Shown here piece by piece: positions 21,102 to 33,080 of a stretch of DNA of 64,000 nucleotides. Both the position numbers and the translations under genes were made by a program. The first letter of the stretch is position 1. The number at the start of each line of letters is the position of its first letter. The DNA is from Carya illinoinensis (Eukaryota > Streptophyta > Magnoliopsida > Fagales > Juglandaceae). The notes beneath the pieces were generated by a model, which saw nothing but the letters and a program-made list of their open reading frames with translations, had not been told where the DNA came from and searched no databases. The DNA is taken from contig NC_056752.1 of NCBI RefSeq assembly GCF_018687715.1, positions 12,063,001 through 12,127,000 of the forward strand, written 5' to 3'.

Positions 21102-23318
21102 TGTGATGACCCGCTTTTACGTGTATTTTCACTGAATTGTTGTTTTTATTTTAATTAATATATTGGTTTATTTATTTTAAATTAATGTATTTTAAATTGG
21201 TTTTAATTTATTTGATGTTGTGTTTAATTTATTTTAGTCGTTTTATGGTTTTTAATATCGTTTTCGGCGGATCGGTTTTTGGTCTCCGGAGTGAGGATTG
21301 GACCTCATTTCTTTTCTTTTCTCTTTTTCTTTTTCCCTTTTTCCTTTTCTTTTTCCTTCTTTTTCTTTCTTTTTCTTTCTTTTCTTCTTCTTTCTTCTCC
21401 TTTCTCTCCCGCGTAAGCCGAATAGCCTGTTTTTCTCCTTCCCGTCACCGCCACTTTGACCGCCCAGTTCTTCGCCGTCCGGCCATCGTTTGGTGCACCG
21501 TCATCACCATTCTCTTCCCCTTCCACCAGAGATCATCCCCACCAATTTTCAGAGCCATCGGACCAGCCGTTAGCTTTCGAGAGCCGCCGGAAGTTGCTGC
21601 ACCTGCTCTGTTTTTGCCCCTGTCGCTGGTTGCTTTCGCAGCCCAGAACCGCCGCTCGCCGGCGGCGTGGCCTACACCACCCACCCAGTTTTCTTCCCCT
21701 CTCACCGGTGAACATCCCCACCAAGTTTCACCTCCATCCGAGCCACCGTTAGCCACCACGAGCTCCTCCAAGCCATACGGTTTTTCACCGTTTCCGACAC
21801 CGTCGCACCACCTCCGGCCACCATCTTTTCGCAGCTTCTTCCCCTACCTCTTGCCGACCTAAACCACCCATTTCCGGCCTCGATCTGTTGCCGGAGCAGC
21901 TCCCACGAGCTCAACTCCGTTCAGCCACTTTTTGGCCTTCGACCGCCATTTCCACCACCACCCACGGCCAAAACTCGTTTCCTTTAGCTTCATAAATATC
22001 TCAAGACCATTCTCTATCAATTTCGTGCCTTGGTTTGTCCCCGTTCGAAAATGGGTAATTTATTACCCACGGCGACAGTGTAAATTACACTGTTACGTTG
22101 CTTTTCTTCCGCCGTTTGCAACGTCGCAAGCTTTCTAAAAATACCATATAGCGCTGTAAGTATTTTCCAAACCCTATTTTCAGATTTAAATATATATTGC
22201 TCATTCAATTATTTTATCTGTTGGTTGGTTGATTCCGGACTGACTCCGAGGAGTTCGAGGTTCGGATTGATGGAGGACGGAGTTACTTGTTTTATTGATT
22301 TATGTTGGTTGGTTATTTTTATGCATTGATATGGCATTGCATGGTGCATGCACGTGTGTTTGTGAAATAGTGTGAAAAGCCTGTGTATTGGCGTAAGTGG
22401 TCTTACGAGTGCGTGTGTATCACGACCCCAAGCCGGGATGAGGTATTATCCCGGTGGAGCTCCTCTGGTCACTCGGGAGCGGAATAAACTGAGTGATGTC
22501 CCCTGGGTTGTCGCTAGACGACGGGAGCGGGGGCTAGGGGATGCTTGGCTACGAACGCGCCGGGCGCGGAACCGGGCATCGCCCTACGCACCGACTCCGT
22601 GGCCCTTCGCTGGTGAGGGCTAGAGGATGCTTGGCTACGAACACGCGGGGCGTGGAACTGGGCATCGCTCGTTAGGTGTCACATGCGTGGTGGTACTCTG
22701 CGGTGTGGCACTGGAGCCAGGGTGTGCGGATGACCCCTAGGGGAGGTCATGGCGCATACGGATAAAATGATTATTGGTTTGAGATGAGTAAAGGCCAAAT
22801 GTGACTTTTGGCGTGTTTTTGGAACGGGTTTGTTGTTGGGCCAAATGGGATTTTTGGCGTGTGTGGAAATTGTGATTTTATGGGTTTTACGCATTGGCAT
22901 TAATTCATGCATATTGTTTGAGTTCTATATGCTTTTATCTGGTGGTGTTTGGATTTTACTTACCTGCGGTACCATTTTTGGTTCTGTAGATTTTGGTGCA
23001 GGATTCGAGGAGGAGGAGGCTGAGCCCGAGGATGCGGCTCCGCCGGAGTTTTGAGTTGAAGTAATGTTTTGTAGCTGTTTTTAAAACTATATTTGTGTTA
23101 TGTAATATTTTATTTATGTATGTTTTGAATAGCTTGTATTATATTAAGAAAAATTCTGGTACTTAGTTATATGACTTTCGTTATCCGCTGCGTTTCCTTT
23201 GCACATTTGTTGCTTTTACACACACTTGGCACTCGTCGTTAGGGTGGTGACCCGGGTTGTCATCATCCGAACGTCTCGAGTTCCCCGTGTCCGGGCGTGG
23301 GGATTTGGGGGCGTCACA
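21102..23318 (+). repeat. 3' LTR of the gypsy element (2217 bp)
   Basis: Full-length copy of the LTR, including a CT-rich tract at 21310-21410 missing from the 5' LTR. Ends GGGGGCGTCACA. Multiple overlapping frames here are GC-rich LTR shadows. Confidence 0.92.
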
Positions 23319-23323
23319 TTCAT
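23319..23323. repeat. Target-site duplication, right copy (TTCAT)
   Basis: Matches 15598-15602 exactly. Confidence 0.85.
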
Positions 23324-23589
23324 CATCCAAGAGAGTATTATATTATTACACTGATTCTAAGCAAGATATGAGGAATCATTTTTCATCAGCAGTTCTTAGC
23401 TATTAGTGCCATTTGTATTGATCTCCTCAAGGTATGGTAGTTTTTGCCTATGAGCACTTTAGTAACTAACATTGATCTAGGTGAGTCTCCATTATGTAAG
23501 AAAAATGGGCTAGCAGAATCTTCTACTATGGAAGATTCAGAAGCCGAAGAAGCCATAGTTGATTTACGAAGTAATCTCTCTAATACCAT
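23324..23589 (-). pseudogene. Old copia gag, N-terminal part, split from its downstream part by the gypsy element
   Basis: Minus-strand frame from 23589 includes MASSASESSIVEDSASPFFL, HNGDSPRSMLVTKVLIGKNY and IQMALIAKNC, the N-terminal gag domain (Retrotran_gag_3 type) of plant copia elements. Stops follow. Removing the gypsy element and one TTCAT joins it to 15340-15597. Confidence 0.7.
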
Positions 23590-23915
23590 GTTATGAAAGC
23601 AAAAAGAAAATTTTGGAAGAATGGGTTGTTTATGAATTATTTTCCAACTATTTGATACAAAGTTGAAATGCTAATTTTATACTAGTTGCAGAGTGGGGGT
23701 AAATCACAGAGTTTTTTTACAAGAGTAACATAATCAAGCTAACTAACTGTGAACTCATATGCTAATTATATGTATAAATATGAATCAAAATACTTTCTGT
23801 AATAAAGGGTCATAATTTTTGTGGCTCATGTAGTCTCTGTCTGTGTGCATGATTGAGTTGGCATGCATTTTTGTTCTTCTAATGTAAGAAGATATGAGTT
23901 GTGTATTGAAGAACA
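23589..23915 (-). repeat. Possible LTR of the old copia element
   Basis: On the minus strand a LTR-like end ...CATAACA is followed by TGGTATTAGAGAG, close to the tRNA-Met priming site, and then by the gag. On the plus strand the segment runs TGTTATG...GAACA. No second LTR was found, so the outer limit is a guess. Confidence 0.4.
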
Positions 23916-23930
23916 ATATGTTTTTGTGCG

Positions 23931-24648
23931 TGTAAGGAAATTGTCCCTCCTCTAGGTTTGAGTAACAAGCCCATGAGGGAACTTGGAGGAAGGGAGAGAG
24001 CCTAACCCAGCCCAATAACCCTCCTCTAAAAGAATTCACTAGGCCTCTGCGAAGTGCTTGGCTCATAAGCAAAACCAACCCTTGAAGCAGCTCTCACTCG
24101 AGAAAGATGAACGATAAGGACAAATGGGACTCACCATCCTGACACTCCCTAATGACACATAATCTTTGAGAACCTATACAGGCAGGGGGCAAGAGATACA
24201 GAGGACCCTCGATCTCCTGACAAAAGGTATGGAGAGACTCAATAATGATCAATCACAGGCTAAAATCTAGTTAAGGAGCCACACCGCATTAAAGACGCCA
24301 CTACTCGGGCTTTATGCCACATTAATGGAGCCATCCTAGGAGCCACGCTGCATTCAAGGATTTTGACCAAACAATAGTGGAAATGACATGAGCCCTCTAA
24401 GGCCAGGTACGAGATGTCCCCTTAACCCCTGAGAAACCTCGTATAAAAGCTGACCCCCAAGTACGAAGAAGACTCTTTAAGCACATTCTCACACAAACTA
24501 CTAAGAAGATATACTGACTTAAGCATCAGAGACCCCTTGGCCTCCCCTTGGCTCCCTGTTTTTCTATTTTCTTGAGTGTGCAGGTATAAGGGCCTAGGCT
24601 TGAGTTGCTGGAACCTGGCCCAAAAGCGTACGATACATGACGTTAACA
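23931..24648 (+). repeat. 5' LTR of the Tat-like element
   Basis: Starts TGTAAGG and ends TTAACA before the primer site. It aligns along its whole length with 31924-32600. TATAAAA at 24442-24448 is the likely promoter. Confidence 0.8.
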
Positions 24649-24665
24649 GTGGTGCCGTTTGTGGG
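24649..24665 (+). other. Primer binding site of the Tat-like element
   Basis: GTGGTGCCGTTTGTGGG follows the LTR directly. It resembles the TGGCGCCGT-type priming sites of plant Tat and Athila gypsy elements. Confidence 0.6.
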
Positions 24666-24679
24666 ATCTTTATAGACTT

Positions 24680-25600
24680 CACGTATTCTTCGTATGCCTG
24701 CCCATTCTCAGGCAACTTAGGGACAAGAAGAAGCAACATTAGCAAACATGGAAGTGAGGCTTGAGGCGATGGAGCAACTGGCGGGAAAGCTGACTACTGA
24801 AGTAGAGACCCTCTAAAAAGAGAACGAGACACTCAGAGTAGCCACCAATGGACTAGACAATGACGTAGAACCCAACAACAACAAACATGTGGAGTCCAGA
24901 AACGCAAGAGGACGAGGTAACATGAAGGAAGAAAGGAGGAATATGTAGAGTGAGTTAAGTAACCTCATAGGGAAGTACAAAGAGATGGCGAAAAGGATGG
25001 GTACATTATCATTAGTGGACCAGTTACTCACTAACACTAGCCTGCCTTATAGAACGGAGGTGATGGCCATGCCACTACCACCCAAATTTTGAGTTCCCCT
25101 CATGGACCTGTAAGACAGAATAAGGGACCCCCTTGAACACATAGAGACCTCCAGAGCCCACATGACTTTGCATGGTTTCTCAGGGGAACTAGCCTGCAAG
25201 GCCTTCTCGCTAACTTTGGGGGGACCAACAAGAGTATGGTTCAGGTTACCCAGATCCATAGAAAGTTCCGAGGAGCTGGCCCACACGTTCTTCACACAGT
25301 TACGGCAAGTCGAAGGAGAAGATGCCCCCTAGCATATCTCTTCACCATCAAGCAGGGGAAAGATGAGAACCTAAATACATACCTATCCAGGTTCAACAAA
25401 GAGAGCATGATAATAGATGAACAAGAAGAGAAAATATCTTTAGCAGCACTATTAGGGGGAGTATAGCCTTTGTACCAATTCATGCCAGAATTAGCCAAAA
25501 GAACTCTTCCCACGCTACAAGAGTTTATGCATTAGGTTGACAACTTTATCAATGCCGAATAAACACTCCGGGCCTTGACCGAGCCTAGGAAGAAAGAGCT
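24680..25600 (+). pseudogene. Gag of the Tat-like element, broken
   Basis: Frames show MEVRLEAMEQLAGKL, YRTEVMAMPLPPKF, RAHMTLHGFSGELACKAFSL, SRRRRCPLAYLFTIKQG, LNTYLSRFNKE and EEKISLAALLGGV, the ordered landmarks of Tat-lineage Gag. Several stops and frameshifts break it. Confidence 0.8.
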
Positions 25601-26119
25601 AAAGTATGTAGATAGAAAGAGGAAGGTGCTAGGCATGAACAAGGCCTATGAAAAGATGAAGAAAAGACTATATGACAACAGAAGAGAAGAAGGCTCCACG
25701 AGAGGCTTGTGGTTTTGATTCGACCAGGCAGCACTTTCTACAGAAGCAATAATCATTGTTATTGCACCTACCACCATTCCACCACCTGCTATATGGAAGA
25801 TTTCATTTCCTTGAAGGAGGGGAGGGAGGAGACTGAGTGATTGTGACCCCAGTACCCTCTTGGCCAGAGACCAGAGCAGGAGCAAAAAAGAAGGTAGCAG
25901 GAGAGACGCGTAGAAGGGCCTAACAGGCCAATGAGGGAAGGAAGCTTGAGACGAAGGACAACCGAATGGAGGCCACCTCGCGCTCACCCGTAAACACCAC
26001 CCTAAGATTGTATTTCCTTGAAGGAGGGTTCACTTGCGGGGGCGACCTCATCTAGTAGGAAGGCACACGCCAGACAATCGTGATACCAAGAGGTGTACTT
26101 GGCTGAATAGCGTCCCGCC

Positions 26120-26440
26120 AAGCATAGGAGGGGTGATCCTTTGGAGAGGATGATGAGGAGGTCCTCACGATGACGCCCTAGTGGTAACTATGCTGGTTGC
26201 CAACTTCATCACTAGAAGGATCCTCGTCGACCATGGTAGCTATGTTGATATCCTTTTCTAGAAGCCTTCACTTGGATGGGGATTAATCCCACTCGTCTTC
26301 AGCTAGCACCCATGCCATTCAAAGATTTCCCGGGGGATATGGTCTAGCTAGTAGACATCATCACACTATCTATCTTAGTAGGGTAGGCTCCTTATACGGC
26401 CTCAACCATGATTGAATTCATAGTGGTAAAAGCTCCATCA
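26120..26440 (+). pseudogene. Aspartic protease of the Tat-like element, broken
   Basis: [20 protein letters not shown] followed by VDILF matches the family protease, whose active site is usually D-(N/T)-G-S. Stops follow soon after. Confidence 0.6.
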
Positions 26441-26919
26441 TTGTACAACACCATACGTGGTAGGCCTACTCTCAACAGCTTGAGGGCAGTGACGTCAACC
26501 TATCACCTAAAGATGAAGTTCTCAACCTCCCAGGGAGTAGGCAAAATTTAGGGCGAGCAAGTCCTGTTGCGGGAATGTTACGTGCAAGAATTGAAGTAGA
26601 AGGATGATGGGGTGCATGTAGTCCATCACCCGGGTGATGAATAGGTTCTCCCACCCCTACCTGAACACGCTACAATAGATAAAGAGATATGAGATTAATA
26701 GACCCTCAAAATGGTAGAGCTAAATGAACCGCTACAGTTAATCCCTTCTTCATGGAACACCAACATGTATTCACCTGGAATCATGAGGATCTACTTGGAA
26801 TCAACTTGAAAATTATGCAACACCACTTGAGAGTGGATCTGAAAGCCAAGGGGGTCAGATAGAGGCGTAGGAACTTCAGTGTTGAGAAGAACACTGCCAT
26901 CACTACAGAAATTGACTGA

Positions 26920-27536
26920 TTACTTGCGACAAGTTTCATACAGGAGGCACATTATCCAGATTGGTTGTCCAACGTTATTTTGGTGAAAAGCAAAATAAAA
27001 AATGAAGAATGTGTGTCGACTTCACTGACTTGAATAAAGCGTGTCCAAATGATAGCTTCCAACAACCTCGCATCGATCTGATCGTTGACTCCACTACAAG
27101 TCATTACATGCTAAACTTTATGGACGCCTACTCCGGGTACAACCAAATTTGCATGAATCCTGATGACGAGGAGAAGACTTCATTTGTCACTGATAGGGGG
27201 TTGTACTGCTACTCGACCATGCCAATTGGATTAAAAAATGCAGGGGCCACCTATCAGTGGCTGGTCAACTGCGTGTTTAAAGGTCTGATAGGAAGAAATA
27301 TGGAAGTTTATGTAGATGATTTGCTAGTCAAGAGTGGAGCTCCTGAACAACACCTCGCCGATCTCTGCAAGGCTTTAGTAGTATTACGACAATACCAAAT
27401 GAAACTCAACCCAGGTAAGTGTGCGTTCAGAGTGGGCTCTGGGAGGTTACTAGGCTTCATGGTTTCAGAATGGGAAATAGAAGCTAACCCAAAAAAAGTG
27501 GGCGTTGGACATAATCAAGTATATATACGCCAATGA
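26920..27536 (+). pseudogene. Reverse transcriptase of the Tat-like element, partial
   Basis: Contains MCVDFTDLNKACPNDSF, FMDAYSGYNQICMNPDD, SFVTDRGLYCYSTMPIGLKN and the active site VYVDDLLVKS. The frame is open from 27009 to 27536, but the upstream part is broken. After ANPKKV the sequence jumps straight into integrase, so RNase H is deleted. Confidence 0.9.
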
Positions 27537-28690
27537 GCTACCTGATAATAGATGGGAAGCTAGAAAGATCCCGAATAGAGTAGCACGCTACACCCTACTT
27601 GAGGGTGTCCTGTACAAGAGAGGTTACTCCTTGCCTCTCCTATGGTGCGTCTCTTTCAAAGAAGCTTGGTATGTGTTTGTAGTGGTACATGAAGGAATCT
27701 GCAGTGACCACTCTAGGGAAAAGGCATTGGCAAGAAAAGTGATAAGAGCAATGTACTACTGGCCTTGTGCCCTTCAGGACGTAGAAGAATACATTCAGAA
27801 GTGTATGAAATGTTAAGAGTACTCCAAAGTACATCATTGCCTGCCATAGGAGTTGACATCAATCACCTCGCCTTGGCCATTTGTCGAATGAGGGGTTGAC
27901 CTGGTAGGCCCCCTACCTCTAGGCAAAGGGGAGAAAAATTTGTGGTAGTGACGGTAGACTACTTCACTAAGTGGGTAGAGGTTGAAGCATTGGCAACAAT
28001 CACGGCAAGCAACATCACCCGTTTCTTGTGGAGGACTGTCACCTGCAGATTTGAGATCTCATCATATTGGACAACGAAAGGCAGTTTGAATCTGACCACT
28101 ATCGGGAGTAGTGTTGGGACCTGGGAATCAAATTTTAGTACTCATCTCCATGATATCCATAGTCCAACGGGCAAGTCAAAGCAACCAATGATTCTCAAGA
28201 AGAAACTCAACGATAAGAAATGGGCTTGGGCAGAAGAACTCGTCGGTGTGTTGTGGGCATACTTGATCACAGTGAGAACCCCGATGGGAGAGACTCCCTT
28301 CACTCTCTCACCTATGAACATGAGGCAATGCCACCCATCAAGGCTAGGATCCCTACCTATATGGTGCAACACTTTGAGCAAAGCTCCAACAATGAGCGAC
28401 TAGAAGAACAACTTGACTTATTAGAGTAGATCAGGCTTAAAGCAGATATAAGGACGATGGTCAATAAGAGGAGAGCTAAATGATACTTCAACAAGTGGGT
28501 ACGACCAAAGCATTCAAGATAGGAGACATGGTGCTAAAGCAAACAAGGACCCTTGAGATGAAGGCAAACTGGGTCCTCGATGGGTGGGCCCCTACGTGGT
28601 TATCGCCTAGAACCTCTTGAGCTCTTACTAGCTCCGGAACTCTCAAGGGAATGAGCTACCACACCACTAGAACGTTTAGTGATTACACCC
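27505..28690 (+). pseudogene. Integrase of the Tat-like element, partial and frameshifted
   Basis: An H2C2 zinc finger is seen in HEGICSDHSREKALARKVIR and YIQKCMKC. The core follows with VVTVDYFTKWVEVEALATIT, then in other frames ILDNERQFESDHY, PMGETPFTL, PTYMVQHFEQSSNNERLEEQ and NKWVRPKHSR. At least four stops or frame changes occur. Confidence 0.85.
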
Positions 28691-30023
28691 AAAGAATAAC
28701 CCGGTAGTTGTAGCACAGCTTTGGGGTGTTGATTCCACAGGAAGAAAAATTAAAAGAATAGTAGAAGGAACAAAAAAACTAAAAAAAAAAAATTAAATGA
28801 TTAATGGAGAACAACGATTAATTTTAAATGTAAATTAAAGTGAAACAAAGTGACTAACGGAAGAAATAGTCAAATTTGATGAATAGTAGAGCGTTGGGAA
28901 TCCTTTGCACAAATCCAGTATTTTAATTATTCTTAATTCATTGGATAACTCAATTGGGAACTCAATTCTTGAAATTCTCAATGGGAAGGTATAGATTTAT
29001 AAATCAAAATTAAACCAAATGTAATCCTTTGAAAAATCATTCACCACTTTTAAAATACGTAAATTATTATCCCTATTGAGAAAATTCAATGACGACAATA
29101 TACTCAGGTAGTAATATTGCAGTAAAGAACAAAATCAATATAGATAAGTAATTGATCCAAACATAATCAAAGAACCAATCTATTTAATAGAAAAAGCATG
29201 ACTGATTCATAAACAGACTAAATTCTATGATTATTAAGAGAAGAAAATATCAATAATGAATTGAGAATGATAAAATAAAAGAGTTTTAATAATTGAAAAT
29301 CAAATACATAAATTAAAAATACAATCTAATTTGCAAGATTATCTCTAGCCCTACTTGAGAATTTAGTTATCCATAAATTTAATTGACAACAAAAATCTCC
29401 AGAGAAAACTGAAGTGAACGGTAGCCATGGAAGTGATTTTCTCATCTCTTCAAATCTGCCTCTTGTGCCTCTCCTCCTCTTCTATTTTGTGCTAATGATA
29501 TGCTTATGGAGGGTAGGAAACCCTAATGTCTTCATAATTTTCGCATAAAAAAGTTGTCTAAATTTTAAAACTCATCTTGGCAGCCTCGTACGTACTCTAG
29601 GATTTCGAATTTGGAAATCCGTATTTGAGACACATTTATAGCCCTTTGAGATAAATTTCTAATACATCAAAAATCGCATCAATATGATATGTGAGTAAAT
29701 AGTTACGGTCAAAATACTAAAATATATCCAGACAGTCTCCTAGCAAATTTTGGATTTGGACTTCTTGCAGTTTTCTTTTGTAATTTTTTTTCTTGATCCA
29801 AATTGCTCTAAAAACCCATGAAGCTCCTCCATTGAATTTGACTGGGTTTTGACTTGCTCTTTTATAAACTCTGAAATTAAACATAAAAAAATTGTTTAGA
29901 AGTATCTCAACGTAAATAGAAACTTAATTCAAGAATACAAATTAATTTCTATGATTTCTATTCACATTTTAGCATTTTAATCCAATAATAGGGTATTTAG
30001 AGTGCACTTTTGCACACTCATCA
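28680..30023. repeat. AT-rich insertion with TGAT...ATCA ends in the Tat-like element
   Basis: The integrase C-terminal similarity ends near 28680, where TGATTACACCC begins; about 1340 bp later TTTTGCACACTCATCA ends. Flanks TTTAG and TTGAG differ at one base of five. It could be a solo LTR or non-autonomous LTR element. No coding similarity. Confidence 0.35.
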
Positions 30024-30229
30024 TTGAGCATCTGCAAAAGTTTTGTTGTTGAAAAGTGTAAAATGTGTAAGTTATATTACCTTGGCCAACAATGTAAGTA
30101 TGGTTTTCCAAGAATTAATTGTGTCTTGCACCAAACACCCTCAACATCTATGTTACAAGTCCCTTCTCCAAGAATGTAATCTCTATCACCAACGACTTAC
30201 CTTTGCAATGATATCAAATGGCGGGAATG

Positions 30230-30660
30230 GGTCCACACCTAAACTGCCCAACAACTTACCTCATTGCGAGGGTCAATAGGCGGGTTTTGCCCTCCCTCAA
30301 GGAGGAGAGTTGGTCTAGCCTCTTGGCTGCCTGATAAATTACCTTGACCCTATCACGGCGTAAAGCGGACCTAGCTCCTTAGCTATCCAACAACTTACCT
30401 CCCCATGGGACCCAAAGGGATGGGTTACGCCCTAAGGCTACTTTATCTCTCTTGCGGTGAAGAGCAGGTCTAGCATTTGGCTGCCCAACACTTACCTTCC
30501 TCATTGGCGTCAATAGGAGGAAGTAGGTCAAACTACCCAACAACTTACCTCCCCACGGGTCACGGAGAGATGAGTTATGCCTTAAGGTTGCTATATCCCT
30601 CTCGTGATGGAGAGTGAGTTCGGCCTCTCGTCTACCTGACTCACCTCCTCAAGTGTTGCT
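30230..30660. repeat. Degenerate tandem repeats in the 3' region of the Tat-like element
   Basis: Three or so copies of a roughly 130-170 bp unit share CAACAACTTACCTCCCCA, GAGATGAGTTATGCC or GGATGGGTTACGCC, and GGCTGCC-type motifs. Confidence 0.6.
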
Positions 30661-30879
30661 GACGACTAAAAACTTTTATCCTCACTGTCAACTCCCCAAA
30701 TGGCCTGAACGGGATAGTCGTGCATGTTGACCTAGCCAACTAGGAACTCCTATCCTATGCCTAATAGGAAAAAGAATTTTTGGTTCCACCCTTCATCTGA
30801 TTGTACTGCGACTCTAGATGAGCCAATGCATGGATGGATTAGAAGTTGCATGTGTTGCCATTTTTTCTCAAGAGGTTAG

Positions 30880-31370
30880 GATGTGGGTGAGAAGGAACTC
30901 ACAAGAAATTAGGTCAGGATGTTCTGAACACACCTCCTCCAGCCCCTACTGCCAGATGGCGCAGTAGGACACAAAAATCTTCCACCCGTTTGGATGGAGT
31001 TGTGCTAGTGCCAAATGTAGGTAGTCTAGTATGTCATGAATCAGGAGGCAAAAGGGCAGCTGAAGGCCGCTAGAGAACATGCTTGGGTACAAGGCTACCT
31101 TCAAGGCATAACTTTCTGAGTCCACCACTCCTTTTTGGGGCTTCTACACCTCAAACTCCATGATGTAGGGTACCTTGAAAGTAGACTTCAGAGACTTCAA
31201 CTCACATTGAGTCATCGTCGACTGCCAGGAAAACCCGTCAAACTATTGAGACTTGGTACGGACATTAGGAGGGTCCAAACCCCCTGGGGCCTATGAGGAA
31301 TCGGGGGGATTGACGTGTTTGAGCTCTTAGAAGCAACACAGGAAGAGTTCTTGGAAGCCATGGGATGTGC
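30880..31370 (-). pseudogene. Antisense ORF of the Tat-like element (Transposase_28-like, putative gypsy-type transposon protein)
   Basis: On the minus strand, frames read MASKNSSCVASKSS, then TQCELKSLKSTFKVPYIMEF, VDSESYALKVALYPSMFSSG and LPFCLLIHDILDYLHLALAQ followed by LHPNGWKIFVSYCAIW. This resembles the plant domain called putative gypsy type transposon (PF04195), which is found in antisense ORFs of Tat-lineage retroelements. Stops break it. Its function in those elements is not known to me. Confidence 0.65.
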
Positions 31371-31923
31371 AAATAGAGGAAGAAGAGGCAAGAAACATGC
31401 AGAAGAAAGGGAAGCACAGAAACCCAAGCGATTCGAAGGAGGAAAAATGAGGGTAAGGAATGCAAGTAGGTGCCAAATGATGAAGGTGTTGAGGTTTAAA
31501 TAGGCTCCAGTAACAGTTGGGATCCCAAATATGGGGGCACATTCACCACATAAGGCCAGCGAGACAAAGCACAAATCTCGCAACGCGTATTGTACGATGC
31601 AAAGTGGAGAGGAAGAGCCGCCTATCACCATCAATGTTAGGAGAACTGAACAGATGCAATCAAGTGCCAAATTCGACTATTAGAACACATGCCACTAAAG
31701 TCGAAGAGGAACAATCTCCCAACACCATTAATGGCAAAAAAAAAAAAGGGGTAGAATCAAGTACCAAGAACTTAAGATGTGGCATAGAGCCGGGAAGAGT
31801 AACAACTACCCTTCTCAAAAATATGAAAGTTTAATAAATGTGACCACATGAAAATATGAACAAGAAAACAAATGTACGAACAAATTCCTACTGGAGTAGT
31901 CCGATAGGAATTGGCAGGGTAAT

Positions 31924-32600
31924 TGTAAGGGGATTTTCTCCCCTCTAGGCCACAGTAAGAAGCCCATTAGGGACCTCGAGGGAAGGGGGAGAGCCCAACT
32001 TGGCCCAACAACCCTTTTTTAAAAGAAGTCACTTGGCCTCTGTGGAGTACTCAAGCCGTAAGCAAAACTAACCCATGAAGCAAACCTTACGCGGGAAAGA
32101 CGAACGGTAGAGACAGATGGGACTTGTCGCCCTAACACTCTAAAATGACACCTAGTCCTTGAGAACCTATATAGGCAGGTAGATGAGAGATGCAGAGGAA
32201 CCTTGATCTCCTAATAGAAGGTATGGAGAGACTCGCCAATGATCACTCGTAGGCTAAAGTCTAGTTAGGGAGTCAAGCCGCATCAATGGCGCCACCCCAG
32301 GAGTCACACCGCATTGAAGGATTCTGACCAAACAATAGTTGAAATGACATGAGCCCCCTAAGGCCAGGTACGGGATGTACCCCTAGAAACCTTGTATAAA
32401 AGCCGATCCCCAAGTACGAAGAAGACTCTCTAAGCTCTCGCTCTCTTTCACAGATTACTAAGAAGATATACTAACTTAAGCATTAGAGAGTCCTCGACCT
32501 CCCCCTAACTCCCCCTTTCTCTGTTTTCTTGAGTGTGTAGGTATAAAGGCCTAGGCTCAAGTTGTTGGAATTTGGCCCAAAGGCGTACGAAACATGTAAT
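31924..32600 (+). repeat. 3' LTR of the Tat-like element
   Basis: Aligns with 23931-24648, including TATAAAA (32395-32401) and GGCGTACGAAACATG. The last bases diverge, and no matching target duplication or polypurine tract was identified. Confidence 0.8.
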
Positions 32601-32603
32601 AGT

Positions 32604-32647
32604 CTATTTCTGGCATCATGTCCTTCTATTTCTGGCATCATGTCCTT
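32604..32647. repeat. 22 bp tandem duplication
   Basis: CTATTTCTGGCATCATGTCC plus TT occurs twice in a row just after the Tat-like 3' LTR. Confidence 0.85.
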
Positions 32648-32929
32648 AATTAGCACATTCGTAGTTAGAAGCTCTAGCTTTGCATAAAAATTTAATCTTG
32701 TTTCATTTTTCTGTTCTTTTTCCTTTTGTATATTAGAAGGTGATTTTATTTCTGATGCTACAACATTATAACTAGATTTGAAGTTTTTTTTTTTTTTTTT
32801 TAAAAAAGAGACCACTTATTTTTGTGTCTTATATATTGGTATTGAATTTTCTCCAATCTTTTTTCTTAGATTTAATTTCTTAGAAGTTGCAAGCTCCTAA
32901 GTTGTAGATATGCATAATTGCATTATATT

Positions 32930-33080
32930 TTCATTGGGACAATGCTAGGGAGACCGAGAATGGTCTCCCTGCATTGTACGAAAGTGGAAATGCACCTTCT
33001 GGTTTTTTAAAAAAATCAGTAGTTACTTTCCTAACAATTAAGTTAAAAAAAAAAAAATTCAGTTGATTTTTTCGGTAAGC
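32930..33080. repeat. MITE-like segment
   Basis: Begins GGGACAATGCTAGGGAGACC with a short palindrome (GGGAGACC / GGTCTCCC). An inner AGTTACTTTCCTAACAATTA resembles the middle of the MITE at 56.2 kb. The far end was not resolved. Confidence 0.4.

Larger units (their letters stand above)
15603..23318 (+). mobile_element. Ty3/gypsy element with complete ends but no recognisable pol (non-autonomous, Tekay-like)
   Basis: The two LTRs begin TGTGATGACCC and end ATCACA or GTCACA, are in the same direction and are very similar by eye outside two indels. The element has a tRNA-Met-type primer binding site, a gag remnant with zinc knuckle, a polypurine tract and a TTCAT target duplication. About 2.4 kb between gag and the 3' LTR show no protease, RT, RNase H or integrase motif. 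Long LTRs and the gag type point to the Tekay/Del chromovirus group (inference). Recent movement would need enzymes supplied in trans. Confidence 0.9.
23931..32600 (+). mobile_element. Decayed Ty3/gypsy element, Tat-like, with antisense extra ORF
   Basis: Two related LTRs (23931-24648 and 31924-about 32600) in the same direction bound a primer site, gag, protease, RT, integrase remnants and then a long 3' stretch with an antisense ORF. Gene order protease-RT-integrase fits gypsy. Motifs match the Tat/Retand lineage, where extra ORFs between pol and the 3' LTR, sometimes antisense, are known. RNase H and the start of the integrase are deleted. The LTRs are visibly diverged, so this is older than the 15.6-23.3 kb element. 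Confidence 0.85.

Noticed and set aside
21185..21862. 225-codon plus-strand ORF rich in Phe, Leu, Pro and Ser
   Set aside because: Lies entirely in the gypsy 3' LTR over a CT-rich tract, and the 5' LTR lacks part of it; no protein similarity.
31212..31670. 152-codon minus-strand ORF as a host gene
   Set aside because: Its C-terminal part belongs to the antisense ORF of the Tat-like element and its N-terminal part has no support; treated as element sequence.
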